NCBI GenBank assembly: GCA_021778115.1
Contig: JAJYCS010000008.1
Span: 1-48,781, forward strand
Length of the DNA: 48,781 nucleotides
Reading direction: 5' to 3'
Origin: Deltaproteobacteria bacterium
GTDB lineage: Bacteria; Desulfobacterota; Desulfuromonadia; Geobacterales; Pseudopelobacteraceae
Part shown: one piece after another, positions 1-7,948 of the stretch
How the letters are laid out: every line of letters begins with the position of its first letter
Position numbering within the stretch: the stretch's first letter is position 1
Notes under the pieces: generated by a model
What the model saw: only the letters and a program-made list of their open reading frames with translations
The model's database searches: none
What the model was told of the DNA's origin: nothing
Program-made: the position numbers and the translations under genes

Positions 1-732
1 CGCAGGATCGTTGAGCAGATCGCCGCCGGGCTCAAAACCGATGCTGTTGAAACCTGCGACCTCACGCACCGACCGGATGGTATCAGCGCCTGCCTGAGTG
101 ACGGCATTGCCATCATCGGTGTGCCGGTCTATGCCGGCCGGGTGCCGGAGGTCTGCCTGCAGCGCCTGCACGGTCTTTCAGCGGTCAATGTCCCCGCCGT
201 TATCGTGGTGCTGTACGGCAACCGGGAGTTCGAGGACGCATTGGTTGAGCTGCGGGACGTGGTGACGCAAAAGGGGTTCCAGGTGATTGCCGCCGGGGCT
301 TTTATCGGTGAGCACTCCTACTCGACACCACAACAGCCGATTGCTGCAAACCGGCCCGACCAGGCTGATCTGCAACAGGCGTTTGCGTTTGGCGAAGCGA
401 TCGCACAACGGCTGCGCGACGGCAACCCGGCACTCCCCGCCATTCCTGGCAATCTGCCCTATAAGGAACGGCCGCCCTTGGGCGGCATAGCACCGGAAAC
501 CGACCCGGAGCGCTGTAGCCTGTGCGGCGCCTGTGCCAAGGCCTGCCCGACCTCCGTGATTACCATACAGGATACGGTCGTAACCGATGCCGCACACTGC
601 ATCCTCTGCTGCGCCTGCACCCGTAGCTGCCCAACTGAGGCCCGCTTTGTCAACCACCCGATGGTGGCGGTCCGGCGTGAGATGCTGGCACAGAACTACA
701 GCGCCCGCAAGGAACCATCACTTTTTCTCTGA
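1..732 (+). CDS. EFR1-like flavodoxin/2[4Fe-4S] ferredoxin protein, 5' end missing
   Basis: The frame is open from the first base of the window, so the start lies upstream; 243 codons are present. The N-terminal part reads like the second half of a flavodoxin fold (IIGVPVYAGRVPE, then VPAVIVVLYGNREFEDAL). The C-terminal part holds two ferredoxin cysteine clusters, CSLCGACAKACP and CILCCACTRSCP, each able to bind one [4Fe-4S] cluster. This order matches EFR1-type ferrodoxins of anaerobes, which are soluble electron carriers of unknown partner. The GTG at 121 is internal and not a real start. No partner oxidoreductase is visible in the window. The family assignment is good; the physiological role is unknown. 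Confidence 0.8.
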   Translation, partial: RRIVEQIAAGLKTDAVETCDLTHRPDGISACLSDGIAIIGVPVYAGRVPEVCLQRLHGLSAVNVPAVIVVLYGNREFEDALVELRDVVTQKGFQVIAAGAFIGEHSYSTPQQPIAANRPDQADLQQAFAFGEAIAQRLRDGNPALPAIPGNLPYKERPPLGGIAPETDPERCSLCGACAKACPTSVITIQDTVVTDAAHCILCCACTRSCPTEARFVNHPMVAVRREMLAQNYSARKEPSLFL

Positions 733-965
733 GGGGGCATGGCCAAGGGATGTCAGGCAAACGAGGAACGCCAGGAAGAGCTGCAGAGCTTCGGTACCTC
801 TATCCGCGCAGTCAGCCTGTTGGGATGTAGGGGATTAGTCTGTCGAACCGGTATGAGCATGGAGGGCTGAGTGAAATTTTGTTAATGGAGGGACTTTTTT
901 CTTTCGAGGATATGGGCTAGTATGCCCTGCAAATTTGCTTGATTTTCGCTTTGTGAGGTCATGAC

Positions 966-2339
966 GTGATATCCAAGAAGCAACGGATCTGTCTGTTTGG
1001 CGCATTGCTGCCGATGCTCTGTCTGTCTGCCTGTGCCGGGGGAGCTGCCCATACCGGCTCCCTCGTTGCAGAAAAACCACCGGAAGAGCCATTTCGTACG
1101 GCATTGAAGCAGGAACCCTCTCACCTGAACGTCACCCTGGAGGCCTCTGATCGTGAGTTGAGTGATACCCTGAATCGGCTCACCCCTCATGAATTGTACC
1201 GGGGATCAACAGGCACCAACGGGTTGACTGCGGTTGTCCTGCGGAATGGTCCGTTGCAGGTCGTTGCCGCCGATAACTTTATCCACCTCACGGTGCCGAT
1301 CGCCCTTACCCTCCGCTACGGGATCTTTGAGGCTCCTCCTCTTACCGCTAAACTGAGCTTCAAGATAACCGCCAGTGTAACCCCGGACTGGAAGGTGCAT
1401 GCTCTGGTCTATTACACCGGATTGAGCGATCTTTTGGCTGAAGAGGTGCGTATCGGCCCCTTTTCCTTCAGGCCTCGCCATATTGTCGACGGCATTACCC
1501 AGCCGGTACAGCGGGTGCTCGCCGATCTGATCGCCTGGCGGCTCAATGAACGTTTTCCCCTCCGTCCTGAGGTCCTAAAGATCTGGAATGCCGCGCAGCG
1601 TCCTATTTTGCTTGACCGTCAGTACCGTGCCTGGCTTACCCTGACCCCGCATGAGGCGTTGCTCTATCCCCTGTATGCCCAGCATCATCTGATCCGTTTG
1701 GGGGTGGGGTTGACGACCTTCGCCGATCTCGTGGTGGGGCCTGAGCCGGCCGCCCATCCGCCGGTGCCGTTGCCTAACCTGCTGCAGGAGCGAGGTGGCG
1801 ATCGGACCTTCCGGGTTGCACTGCAGACCGATCTCTACTACAAGGATCTCCTGGCCGTGGCGGCCCCATTGCTTCTGAACAAGGAGTTTAGCAGCGATGG
1901 GCGGCATGTTGTCCTGAAGCGGATGGAGCTGTACGGCAGCGGCAATCATCTGGTGATCAGGCTGGAGACCACCGGCTCCCTTGATGGTGTACTCTACCTG
2001 ACCTGTCGACCGGCCTTCAATCCACGAACCAACATCTTTTCCGTTGAAGACCTGGAGTTTGACCTACAGACGCGGAGTATGTTGCTGAAAACGGCTGACT
2101 GGTTTCTCCATGGCGCCATACGGCGTGCGATCCAGGAACGGTTGAATCTTGACCTGAGCCAGCGACTTGAACAGGCCCGTGCCATGGCCAACAAGGCGTT
2201 GACGCGGGTGAGCCTGGGGGGGAACCTGTTTTTGAACGGGACGGTCACCTCCATCAGCCTGCACGATGTGCTGGTGCAGCGAGACAAGCTCTCCATCCAG
2301 CTTTACACGGAGGGGACAAGCGGTATTGTATTGCATTGA
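966..2339 (+). CDS. DUF4403 family lipoprotein
   Basis: A 457-residue protein with a lipoprotein signal peptide: a basic start (MISKKQR), a hydrophobic stretch, and a lipobox LSAC near residue 23, so it is probably anchored in a membrane facing the periplasm. The mature part resembles DUF4403, with repeated beta-rich segments (VPIALTLRYGIFEAPPL, DLEFDLQTRSMLLKTADW) and a helical segment with QERLNLDLSQRLEQ. DUF4403 has no firm biochemical role; its build recalls lipid-binding tubular folds, but that is inference. It stands alone, separated from the ferredoxin gene by 233 bases in which I see no confident element, and is closed by a perfect 19-bp inverted repeat shared with the convergent HU gene. 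Confidence 0.75.
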   Translation: MISKKQRICLFGALLPMLCLSACAGGAAHTGSLVAEKPPEEPFRTALKQEPSHLNVTLEASDRELSDTLNRLTPHELYRGSTGTNGLTAVVLRNGPLQVVAADNFIHLTVPIALTLRYGIFEAPPLTAKLSFKITASVTPDWKVHALVYYTGLSDLLAEEVRIGPFSFRPRHIVDGITQPVQRVLADLIAWRLNERFPLRPEVLKIWNAAQRPILLDRQYRAWLTLTPHEALLYPLYAQHHLIRLGVGLTTFADLVVGPEPAAHPPVPLPNLLQERGGDRTFRVALQTDLYYKDLLAVAAPLLLNKEFSSDGRHVVLKRMELYGSGNHLVIRLETTGSLDGVLYLTCRPAFNPRTNIFSVEDLEFDLQTRSMLLKTADWFLHGAIRRAIQERLNLDLSQRLEQARAMANKALTRVSLGGNLFLNGTVTSISLHDVLVQRDKLSIQLYTEGTSGIVLH

Positions 2340-2360
2340 CCCGTGGCTTCATGTTGGCGG

Positions 2361-2403
2361 TACGAAGAGAGGCCTGCGGAAGAACCGCAGGCCTCTCTTC
2401 GTA
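2361..2403. terminator. Perfect 19-bp inverted repeat between convergent genes
   Basis: Arms 2361-2379 and 2385-2403 are exact reverse complements (ending GGCCTGCGG / CCGCAGGCC) around a 5-base loop. It lies 21 bases after the DUF4403 stop and 20 bases past the HU stop on the other strand. Neither side has a clear T-tract, so a bidirectional terminator or transcript-protecting hairpin is the likely role, not a textbook intrinsic terminator. Confidence 0.6.
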
Positions 2404-2423
2404 ACGGTATGGCCGTGAATGGG

Positions 2424-2714
2424 TTACTTCTTCTTGGCAGCCTTGACTTTCAGGTCTTTCAGGCCTTTACCCGGGGAGAACTTAGCCGATGTCTTGGCCG
2501 GGATCTTGATCTCTTTGCCGGTTTGGGGATTGCGGCCGGTACGGGCCTTGCGGGTTACGGTGCTGAAGGTGCCGAAGCCGACCAGGGTCAGCTTGTCGCC
2601 GGCTTTCATGGCTGCCTCGGTTGACGCCATGAAGGCGCTGAGGGCCTTTTCGGCCTGGGTCTTGGTGATGCCTGCGCCTGCCGCCATCTTTGCAACGAGA
2701 TCTGCCTTCTTCAT
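2424..2714 (-). CDS. hup: HU-family DNA-binding protein
   Basis: A 96-residue histone-like protein. It begins MKKADLVAKMA and carries the HU/IHF signature around residues 46-65 (GFGTFSTVTRKARTGRNPQT) with the beta-arm sequence GRNPQTGKEIKIPA. The lysine-rich tail KVKAAKKK is typical of HU, and length matches the family (90-99). HU binds and bends DNA with little sequence preference and helps compact the nucleoid. An AGGGGG ribosome-binding site lies about 6 bases before the ATG, and a good sigma-70-type promoter lies 66 bases upstream. The gene is single, divergent from ilvE. It is most likely HU, not IHF, because it lacks an obvious ihfA/ihfB context. Confidence 0.93.
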   Translation of the reverse strand: MKKADLVAKMAAGAGITKTQAEKALSAFMASTEAAMKAGDKLTLVGFGTFSTVTRKARTGRNPQTGKEIKIPAKTSAKFSPGKGLKDLKVKAAKKK

Positions 2715-2779
2715 TCGGGTCCCCCTTGGTTTTTTTTACGCTGTCTGGACGTCTCCAACAGCGTTGAATCTGGCCTCTG

Positions 2780-2807
2780 ATCGTAGCACGTGATTGAGGA
2801 GTTGCAA
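2780..2807 (-). promoter_or_regulatory. Sigma-70-type promoter for the HU gene
   Basis: On the minus strand TTGCAA (2802-2807) and TACGAT (2780-2785) are spaced by 16 bases, giving a transcript start about 60 bases before the HU start codon. Found by eye only. Confidence 0.5.
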
Positions 2808-2927
2808 TCTGATCCAGCATTTTTTCTGCTTCTAGCACACTTCCTTTTCGATAGCGAGTGTTCTTTCGGTTTTTAATCAGATTTTAAGATCACGGCGAGA
2901 AGCCCCGGAGGCCGTTACAGGAAGTGG

Positions 2928-2956
2928 TTGACAGCTGCGCGGAGGTGGCGGTACCT
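2928..2956 (+). promoter_or_regulatory. Candidate promoter of ilvE
   Basis: A perfect TTGACA (2928-2933) is followed by a weak -10 (GTACCT after 17 bases or TACCTT after 18). The transcript would have a leader of about 100 bases. Inside that leader GCGGC (3004-3008) can pair with GCCGC (3014-3018), followed by TTTGTT, a weak hairpin of uncertain meaning. I saw no T-box or leader peptide rich in branched-chain codons. Confidence 0.35.
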
Positions 2957-3064
2957 TTGAAATCCCGGATCGGTCCGGGGCACAAACGGTGGCAAACGGT
3001 GCGGCGGCTTGGAGCCGCTTTGTTCGTTACACCGTCTCAACATTTGGAGAACGGGAGGTTGCAG

Positions 3065-4138
3065 ATGGATATTTCAGTACTCCCCCTGGCAGCGGGGCAG
3101 ATGAAGGCGAAGGTGGCCGATGAATCGAAGCTTGGCTTTGGCCGTATCTTTACCGACAGGATGCTGTTGATTGAATGGACCGCGGAGCACGGCTGGCATA
3201 ACGCCCGGATCAAACCGTACGAGCCGTTTGTGTTGGACCCCTCCGCCCAGGTGTTCCATTATGCCCAGGAGATCTTTGAGGGATTAAAGGCTTATAAATG
3301 GGCCGATGGCCGGGTTGCACTGTTCCGTCCGGATAAGAACGCCCGACGTTTCAATCTCTCCGCCAGCCGTTTGTGTATGCCTGAACTGCCGGAAGAACTC
3401 TTTATCACGGGGATCAAGCAACTGGTCAACCTGGAAAAGGAGTGGATTCCCACCGCTTCGGGCACTTCGCTCTATATCCGTCCGGCCATGATTGGTGTTC
3501 AACCAGTTTTGGGGGTCAACCCATCTGATCACTTCTACTTTTTCGTGATCCTTTCGCCGGTGGGGGCCTACTACGCAGCCGGATTCAAGCCGGTCAGCAT
3601 CATGGTGGAAGACCATTATGTCAGGGCGGTCCCCGGGGGGACCGGCGAGGCCAAGACCGGCGGCAACTATGCCTCTTCGCTTAAGGCAGGTCTGGAGGCC
3701 AAGAAGAAGGGGTTCGACCAGGTGCTGTGGCTGGATGGCCGTGAGCAGCGCTATATCGAAGAGGTGGGGGCGATGAACATGTTCTTCGTCTATGGCAACC
3801 GCGTGGTCACCTCTGCCCTGAACGGTTCAATTCTAGCCGGAGTGACCCGTGACTCGGTGTTGACCCTGGCCCAGCAGGCGGGGTGTACGGTTGAAGAAGC
3901 GAAGATTGATGTGAATGTACTGATGGCCGATATCAAGGCCGGTAGGGTAACCGAGGCCTTTGGCAGCGGCACCGCTGCGGTGATTACGCCGGTGGGGACG
4001 TTGCACTACAAGGGAGAGACCGTACCGCTGGGTGGCGGCGGCGTGGGCAGTCTCACCCAGCGGCTGTACGACACCCTGACCGGCATTCAGACCGGCGGCA
4101 TCCCCGATCAGTTCGGCTGGATCACCTTTGTGGCTTAA
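3065..4138 (+). CDS. ilvE: Branched-chain amino acid aminotransferase (BCAT type II)
   Basis: A 357-residue PLP enzyme that transfers amino groups between glutamate and the keto acids of leucine, isoleucine and valine, the last step of their synthesis. Fold-type IV features are visible: YAQEIFEGLKAYK, RPDKNARRFNLSA, YIRPAMIG, GGTGEAKTGGNYA with the catalytic lysine, and FGSGTAAVITPVG near the C terminus. The start at 3065 is chosen because GGGAGG lies 7 bases upstream and the protein then has the usual BCAT length. The frame stays open to a GTG at 2924, but that extension has no family likeness and would overlap the -35 element. It is a single gene divergent from HU. Confidence 0.93.
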   Translation: MDISVLPLAAGQMKAKVADESKLGFGRIFTDRMLLIEWTAEHGWHNARIKPYEPFVLDPSAQVFHYAQEIFEGLKAYKWADGRVALFRPDKNARRFNLSASRLCMPELPEELFITGIKQLVNLEKEWIPTASGTSLYIRPAMIGVQPVLGVNPSDHFYFFVILSPVGAYYAAGFKPVSIMVEDHYVRAVPGGTGEAKTGGNYASSLKAGLEAKKKGFDQVLWLDGREQRYIEEVGAMNMFFVYGNRVVTSALNGSILAGVTRDSVLTLAQQAGCTVEEAKIDVNVLMADIKAGRVTEAFGSGTAAVITPVGTLHYKGETVPLGGGGVGSLTQRLYDTLTGIQTGGIPDQFGWITFVA

Positions 4139-4143
4139 TGGCA

Positions 4144-4172
4144 CACGCAGGCCGGACCTCCCGTCCTGCGTG
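4144..4172. terminator. Hairpin between convergent ilvE and regulator gene
   Basis: CACGCAGG (4144-4151) pairs with CCTGCGTG (4165-4172) around a 13-base loop. It starts 5 bases after the ilvE stop. The T-tract is poor, so terminator strength is uncertain. Confidence 0.4.
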
Positions 4173-4204
4173 ACTCTCGATCCTTTGCAACGTAACGGTA
4201 GGGG

Positions 4205-5605
4205 CTAGCCGTTGTATTCTTCCTTTTTTAGGCCGTATTTCTTGATCTTGCGGTAGAGGGTAGCCATATTCATCCCGGCCTCTCTGGCCGCCAGGTCTAC
4301 CGCTCCGCTGTGTTTTTGCAGCAGATCCCGCAGCAGATCCCGCTCGAACCGTTCTAGGGCTGCGGTGAACGGAACGTTGCCGGTGAGGGAGGGGTGCCCC
4401 TGGATGCTGGCCGGTAGCGGTCCATCCGGCAGTTCGATCACCTGTCCCAGGGTCTCAAGGGCGATATAGTCGCTCCCCTCCATTGCCATGCAGGCCTCAA
4501 TGACATTCTTTAGTTGGCGGATGTTGCCGGGCCACGGGAAGGAGCAGAATACCTGCATGGCATCTCTCTCAAACCCCTTGATGGTGGTGCCGAATTTGAT
4601 GTTCTGCAGGTGGGTGAAGTGGGCCGCCAGCAGGGGAATATCCTCAACCCGCTCCCGTAGGGGCGGCAGGTGCAGGTTTACCACGTTCAGGCGGTAGTAG
4701 AGATCCTCCCGGAACTCTCCCTTCCTGACCGCCTCCTTCAGATCGGCATTGGTTGCGGAAAGTACCCGTACATCCACCCGGGTGGGGGTTGTCTCCCCCA
4801 CACGGGTAAACTCCTGTTCCTGCAGGAAACGGAGGAGGGTCTTCTGGACGTTCATCGGCAGGTTGCCCACCTCATCCAGGAACAGGGTGCCGCCGTCGGC
4901 CGCTTCAAGGAGCCCCTGCCGGTTCGTGGTGGCGCCGGTGAAGGCCCCTTTCCGGCAGCCGAACAGTTCACTCTCCAGGATGCTTTCCGGCAGGCCACCG
5001 CAGTTGATGGCGATGAATTTTTTCTCCTTGCGTGCCGAATGGTAGTGGATCGCCTGGGCGATCAGTTCCTTGCCGGTGCCGGATTCGCCGGTGATCAGCA
5101 CCGAGGTGTCACGTCCCGCCACCTTCCCCACCTTGTCCAGCACGTTGCGCAGTGCCCCGGAGGCGCCGATGATGCTGTCAAATTGGAGTTTTTCCTCAAT
5201 CTCGCGCCGCAGTTCCCGGTTTTCCTCCTGCAGGAGCGCCTGTTGCAGGGCGTTCTTGACCCGGTAGACCAGCTCTTCCGGCTCGAACGGCTTGGTCAGC
5301 ATGTCGTAGGCCCCCCGTCTCATGGCCTGGATCGACATCTCCACCGTGGCATAGGCGGTGATGATAATCACCGGCAGGTCCCTCGCCTGTTCCTTGACCT
5401 TCTGCAGAACCTCCAGGCCGGTCATGCCCGGCATCTTGATGTCGGTAATCACCAGATCGCAACCGCCAGGGACAAAGGATTCGACGGCCTTCAGCGGGTT
5501 GGTGTAGGCCCGCACCAGATAGCCGCTGTCCAGCAGCACCTGTTCCATCATCCGGCAGAGACCTTCCTCGTTATCGATCAGCAGTATCCGTTGCTTGTCG
5601 GTCAT
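4205..5605 (-). CDS. Sigma-54-dependent response regulator, NtrC family
   Basis: A 466-residue regulator. Domains in order: receiver (about 1-120, phosphoacceptor D55 in VITDIKMPG), AAA+ sigma-54 activation domain (about 140-375) with Walker A GESGTGKE, the sigma-54 contact loop GAFTGA and Walker B GGTLFLDEVG, and a Fis-type helix-turn-helix at the C terminus (AAREAGMNMATLYRKIKKYG). It would activate sigma-54 promoters after phosphorylation. Its start overlaps the stop of the upstream histidine kinase by 4 bases (ATGA), so the two form a translationally coupled two-component pair. Targets cannot be named from the sequence. Confidence 0.93.
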   Translation of the reverse strand: MTDKQRILLIDNEEGLCRMMEQVLLDSGYLVRAYTNPLKAVESFVPGGCDLVITDIKMPGMTGLEVLQKVKEQARDLPVIIITAYATVEMSIQAMRRGAYDMLTKPFEPEELVYRVKNALQQALLQEENRELRREIEEKLQFDSIIGASGALRNVLDKVGKVAGRDTSVLITGESGTGKELIAQAIHYHSARKEKKFIAINCGGLPESILESELFGCRKGAFTGATTNRQGLLEAADGGTLFLDEVGNLPMNVQKTLLRFLQEQEFTRVGETTPTRVDVRVLSATNADLKEAVRKGEFREDLYYRLNVVNLHLPPLRERVEDIPLLAAHFTHLQNIKFGTTIKGFERDAMQVFCSFPWPGNIRQLKNVIEACMAMEGSDYIALETLGQVIELPDGPLPASIQGHPSLTGNVPFTAALERFERDLLRDLLQKHSGAVDLAAREAGMNMATLYRKIKKYGLKKEEYNG

Positions 5606-7134
5606 ACCAACCCCTCGTGATCGATCGGCAGGGTCAGGGTGACGGTGGTGCCGTGGCCCGACTCGCTCTCGATATCGATCTCGCCATGGTGCATTTCGAT
5701 GATCTGGCGGGTGATGGCCAACCCCAGGCCGGTACCGCGCGCCTTGGTGGTGTAGAACGGTTCGAAAATCTTTTCCAGATTTTCAGGGGGGATGCCGGAA
5801 CCGGTATCGCGAAAGATGGCCCGTACGGTCTGCTCAGGGCCCGGCGTGGTGGCGATCAGCAGCTCGCCGCCGTCGGGCATTGCCCCCCCGGCGTTCAGAA
5901 TCAGGTTTATGGCCACCTGGCGCAGCTGGTCACCATCCAGCGGCACGTTGGGCAGGGTGTTGTCGAAGCTGGTGCGGATGGTGACGCCCCGCATATCGGT
6001 ATGGTTGGAGGAAAATTCAACGATCTCGGTCAGAAGCTCGTTCAGATTGGTCAGGGCCAGCGTGGGACGCGGGGTGCGGGCGTAGGAGAGCAGGTCCTGC
6101 ACGATCTTCTTGCATCGTTTGCTCTCCCGTTTGATCTCGTGGATATACTTGTAATGGGGGTCATCTTCGCTGAGTTTTCCCTCCAGATAGCCGGCATAGC
6201 CCAGGATGACCCCCAGCGGATTGTTGATCTCATGGGCCACACCGGAGGAGAGCACCCCCAGGGAGGCCATCTTCCCCTGCTGGGCCAGGGATGCCTCCAT
6301 CTCTTGGTTCCGTTTGATGATCTCGGTCATCTGGTTGAACGCTCCCGCCATCTCGGCCAACTCGTTGCTGCCGGAGACGGTCATCCGAGCATCCATATCC
6401 CCTTTCCGGATCTGTCGGATCACCTCAATCATATGGCTGATCGGCCGGGTGGCCAGATTGGAGACGTAGAACACGAGCAGGGTGGCAAGGCAGCCTACCA
6501 GTACCAGCAGGACGATGGTGCTCCAGAAGATACGGCTCTTGATGAGATTGGCCTCGTGATAGAACTCATCTTCATAGGAACCAACCGCCACGATCCAGTC
6601 CCAGGGTGGGAAGTATTCGTAGCGGACGATCTTCATCCGGGGCTCGCTGTCGGTGGCGTTCTGCCAGGGGTAGCGGATCCAGCCGGTCTTTTTGGCGATC
6701 ATCTCGCGGATAAAGAGATGGCCGTTGGAATCCCGGGCATCGCTGATATCCTTCCCCTCCGCCTCGGGATGGATCTGCAGGACCCCTTTACGGTCGATGC
6801 AGTAGATGTAGCCGGTCTTGCCGACCCGTTTGTTTTTGATCTTGGCCTTCAAGGCGGCAAAGGAGTCGGAGTGAAATTCGGTCTCTAGGTTCCCGGTGAT
6901 GCTCTGGCGGTAGTCCTGAAACTGCTGGTCGTAGGAGCGGAGGAGGTCGATGGTAAAATCGGCCATATGCTGCAGGTCGTCCTTGCTGGTCTGAGTCACC
7001 CCCAGATAGGCCTGCTGATTGGCGATGAAGCCGGTTACCAGCGCCACCACCACGATCGGTACGATCACCAGGGGGAGTACCAGCAGCAGTAGCTTGCTGC
7101 GCAGTTTCATCCGTTCGAACAGGGGGCTCATCAT
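5602..7134 (-). CDS. Cache-domain sensor histidine kinase
   Basis: About 510 residues. An N-terminal membrane helix (LLLLVLPLVIVPIVVVALV) is followed by a periplasmic single-Cache domain (GKTGYIYCIDRKGVLQIHP, then YFPPWDWIVAVGSY), a second helix, a HAMP linker, a dimerisation domain with the phosphorylated histidine in GVAHEINNPLG, and an ATPase domain (LNAGGAMPDGG, DTGSGIPPENL, GTGLGLAI). It would sense a small extracellular molecule and phosphorylate the regulator encoded directly downstream, with a 4-base overlap. No start has a good ribosome-binding site; ATG at 7134 or 7131 is preferred because it sits just before the membrane helix. An ATG at 7203 would add a proline-rich 23-residue tail. 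Confidence 0.9.
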   Translation of the reverse strand: MMSPLFERMKLRSKLLLLVLPLVIVPIVVVALVTGFIANQQAYLGVTQTSKDDLQHMADFTIDLLRSYDQQFQDYRQSITGNLETEFHSDSFAALKAKIKNKRVGKTGYIYCIDRKGVLQIHPEAEGKDISDARDSNGHLFIREMIAKKTGWIRYPWQNATDSEPRMKIVRYEYFPPWDWIVAVGSYEDEFYHEANLIKSRIFWSTIVLLVLVGCLATLLVFYVSNLATRPISHMIEVIRQIRKGDMDARMTVSGSNELAEMAGAFNQMTEIIKRNQEMEASLAQQGKMASLGVLSSGVAHEINNPLGVILGYAGYLEGKLSEDDPHYKYIHEIKRESKRCKKIVQDLLSYARTPRPTLALTNLNELLTEIVEFSSNHTDMRGVTIRTSFDNTLPNVPLDGDQLRQVAINLILNAGGAMPDGGELLIATTPGPEQTVRAIFRDTGSGIPPENLEKIFEPFYTTKARGTGLGLAITRQIIEMHHGEIDIESESGHGTTVTLTLPIDHEGLV

Positions 7135-7234
7135 AGCGCTGGTATAGCCTGAAACCGGGGGGGAATCAAGGGGGCTGCCGCTTTGCGGATGCACCCTTGT
7201 CATGTTTCTGCTATCGTGTGGTAATCTGGCTGGC

Positions 7235-7948
7235 CTAACGGGGGCGTAGCGGGGTCATCAACTCCTCCAGTTGACGGGATTGGCTCTCGCTGATCCGTTC
7301 AAAGGTGACCCCGATACCGGGCATCTGATTGACGCTGCCCCAGGGGCGTACCCACCGGATGATGGCGATGATCGGTGTTGGGTCATCCATACCGATAAAG
7401 CGGATGCTGATCTCCTGCCCTGTCTGGTTTTCGGTGCAGGTGCTGAAGAGGAAACAGCCCTGCCGCGACAGGTTCAGGCTGACGGTCTGTTCGGGTTCCT
7501 GATCCCGCCCCTGGTGGGAGACCAGCGCATTCAGGTGCAGCGGCACCCGATCATTGGGACGGACCAGCCGCGGGGTGAACTGTCCGCAGGCAGTGAGGAA
7601 CTCGTTGAGCGATCGGGCCGTCCCGTAGAGTTGGTTGGCCGGCAGCAGCTTGATGGTATCGGTGGCCGGGGCGATGTTGAGATAGGCACTGGGCAAGGCC
7701 TGCAGGATATCCGCCACCAGGGCCTTGTCTCCCGGAGATGCCTTGGTTATGATCGGCATATCCAGCAGGATGCCGTGAAAGAGTTGACGACAGGTGCAGG
7801 CGGGAAGTTCCCTGAGTTCCGTTACCGGATGGCAGGCAAATCCGCGCAGCTCCAATGCCTCCCGGTAGGTGTTGATCCGTGTCTCACTGCGGGCCACCAG
7901 GATCAGGACCGGTGCGCAGGTCGGCGGTTGTTCGGGTGAGGTAGTCAT
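7235..7948 (-). CDS. PilZ-domain protein
   Basis: A 237-residue cytosolic protein. The C-terminal part (about 125-230) looks like a PilZ cyclic-di-GMP-binding domain: RPNDRVPLHLNALVS, the DxSxxG-like SLNLSRQGCFLFS, then IRFIGMDDPTPIIAIIRWVRPWG and PGIGVTFERIS. The N-terminal half starts like a receiver-type fold (PVLILVARSETRINTYREAL) but without clear acidic pocket residues. The RxxxR motif is imperfect (RPNDR), so ligand binding needs testing. The gene lies 100 bases upstream of the Cache kinase and regulator on the same strand and may share their transcript. Its ATG overlaps the start of the divergent radical SAM gene; an alternative ATG at 7987 would increase that overlap. Confidence 0.75.
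   Translation of the reverse strand: MTTSPEQPPTCAPVLILVARSETRINTYREALELRGFACHPVTELRELPACTCRQLFHGILLDMPIITKASPGDKALVADILQALPSAYLNIAPATDTIKLLPANQLYGTARSLNEFLTACGQFTPRLVRPNDRVPLHLNALVSHQGRDQEPEQTVSLNLSRQGCFLFSTCTENQTGQEISIRFIGMDDPTPIIAIIRWVRPWGSVNQMPGIGVTFERISESQSRQLEELMTPLRPR

Noticed and set aside
2924-3064. In-frame N-terminal extension of ilvE from a GTG
   Set aside because: The extension overlaps the TTGACA element, has no family likeness, and the ATG at 3065 has a good ribosome-binding site and gives normal length.
2957-3064. T-box or branched-chain leader-peptide attenuator before ilvE
   Set aside because: No T-box sequence and no short frame rich in Leu, Ile or Val codons; only a weak 5-bp hairpin is present.
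5617-6888. 423-codon open frame antisense to the Cache histidine kinase
   Set aside because: It has no family likeness and mirrors a well-supported kinase gene; long antisense frames are usual in GC-rich coding DNA. The same applies to 39486-41099 and 34694-35992.
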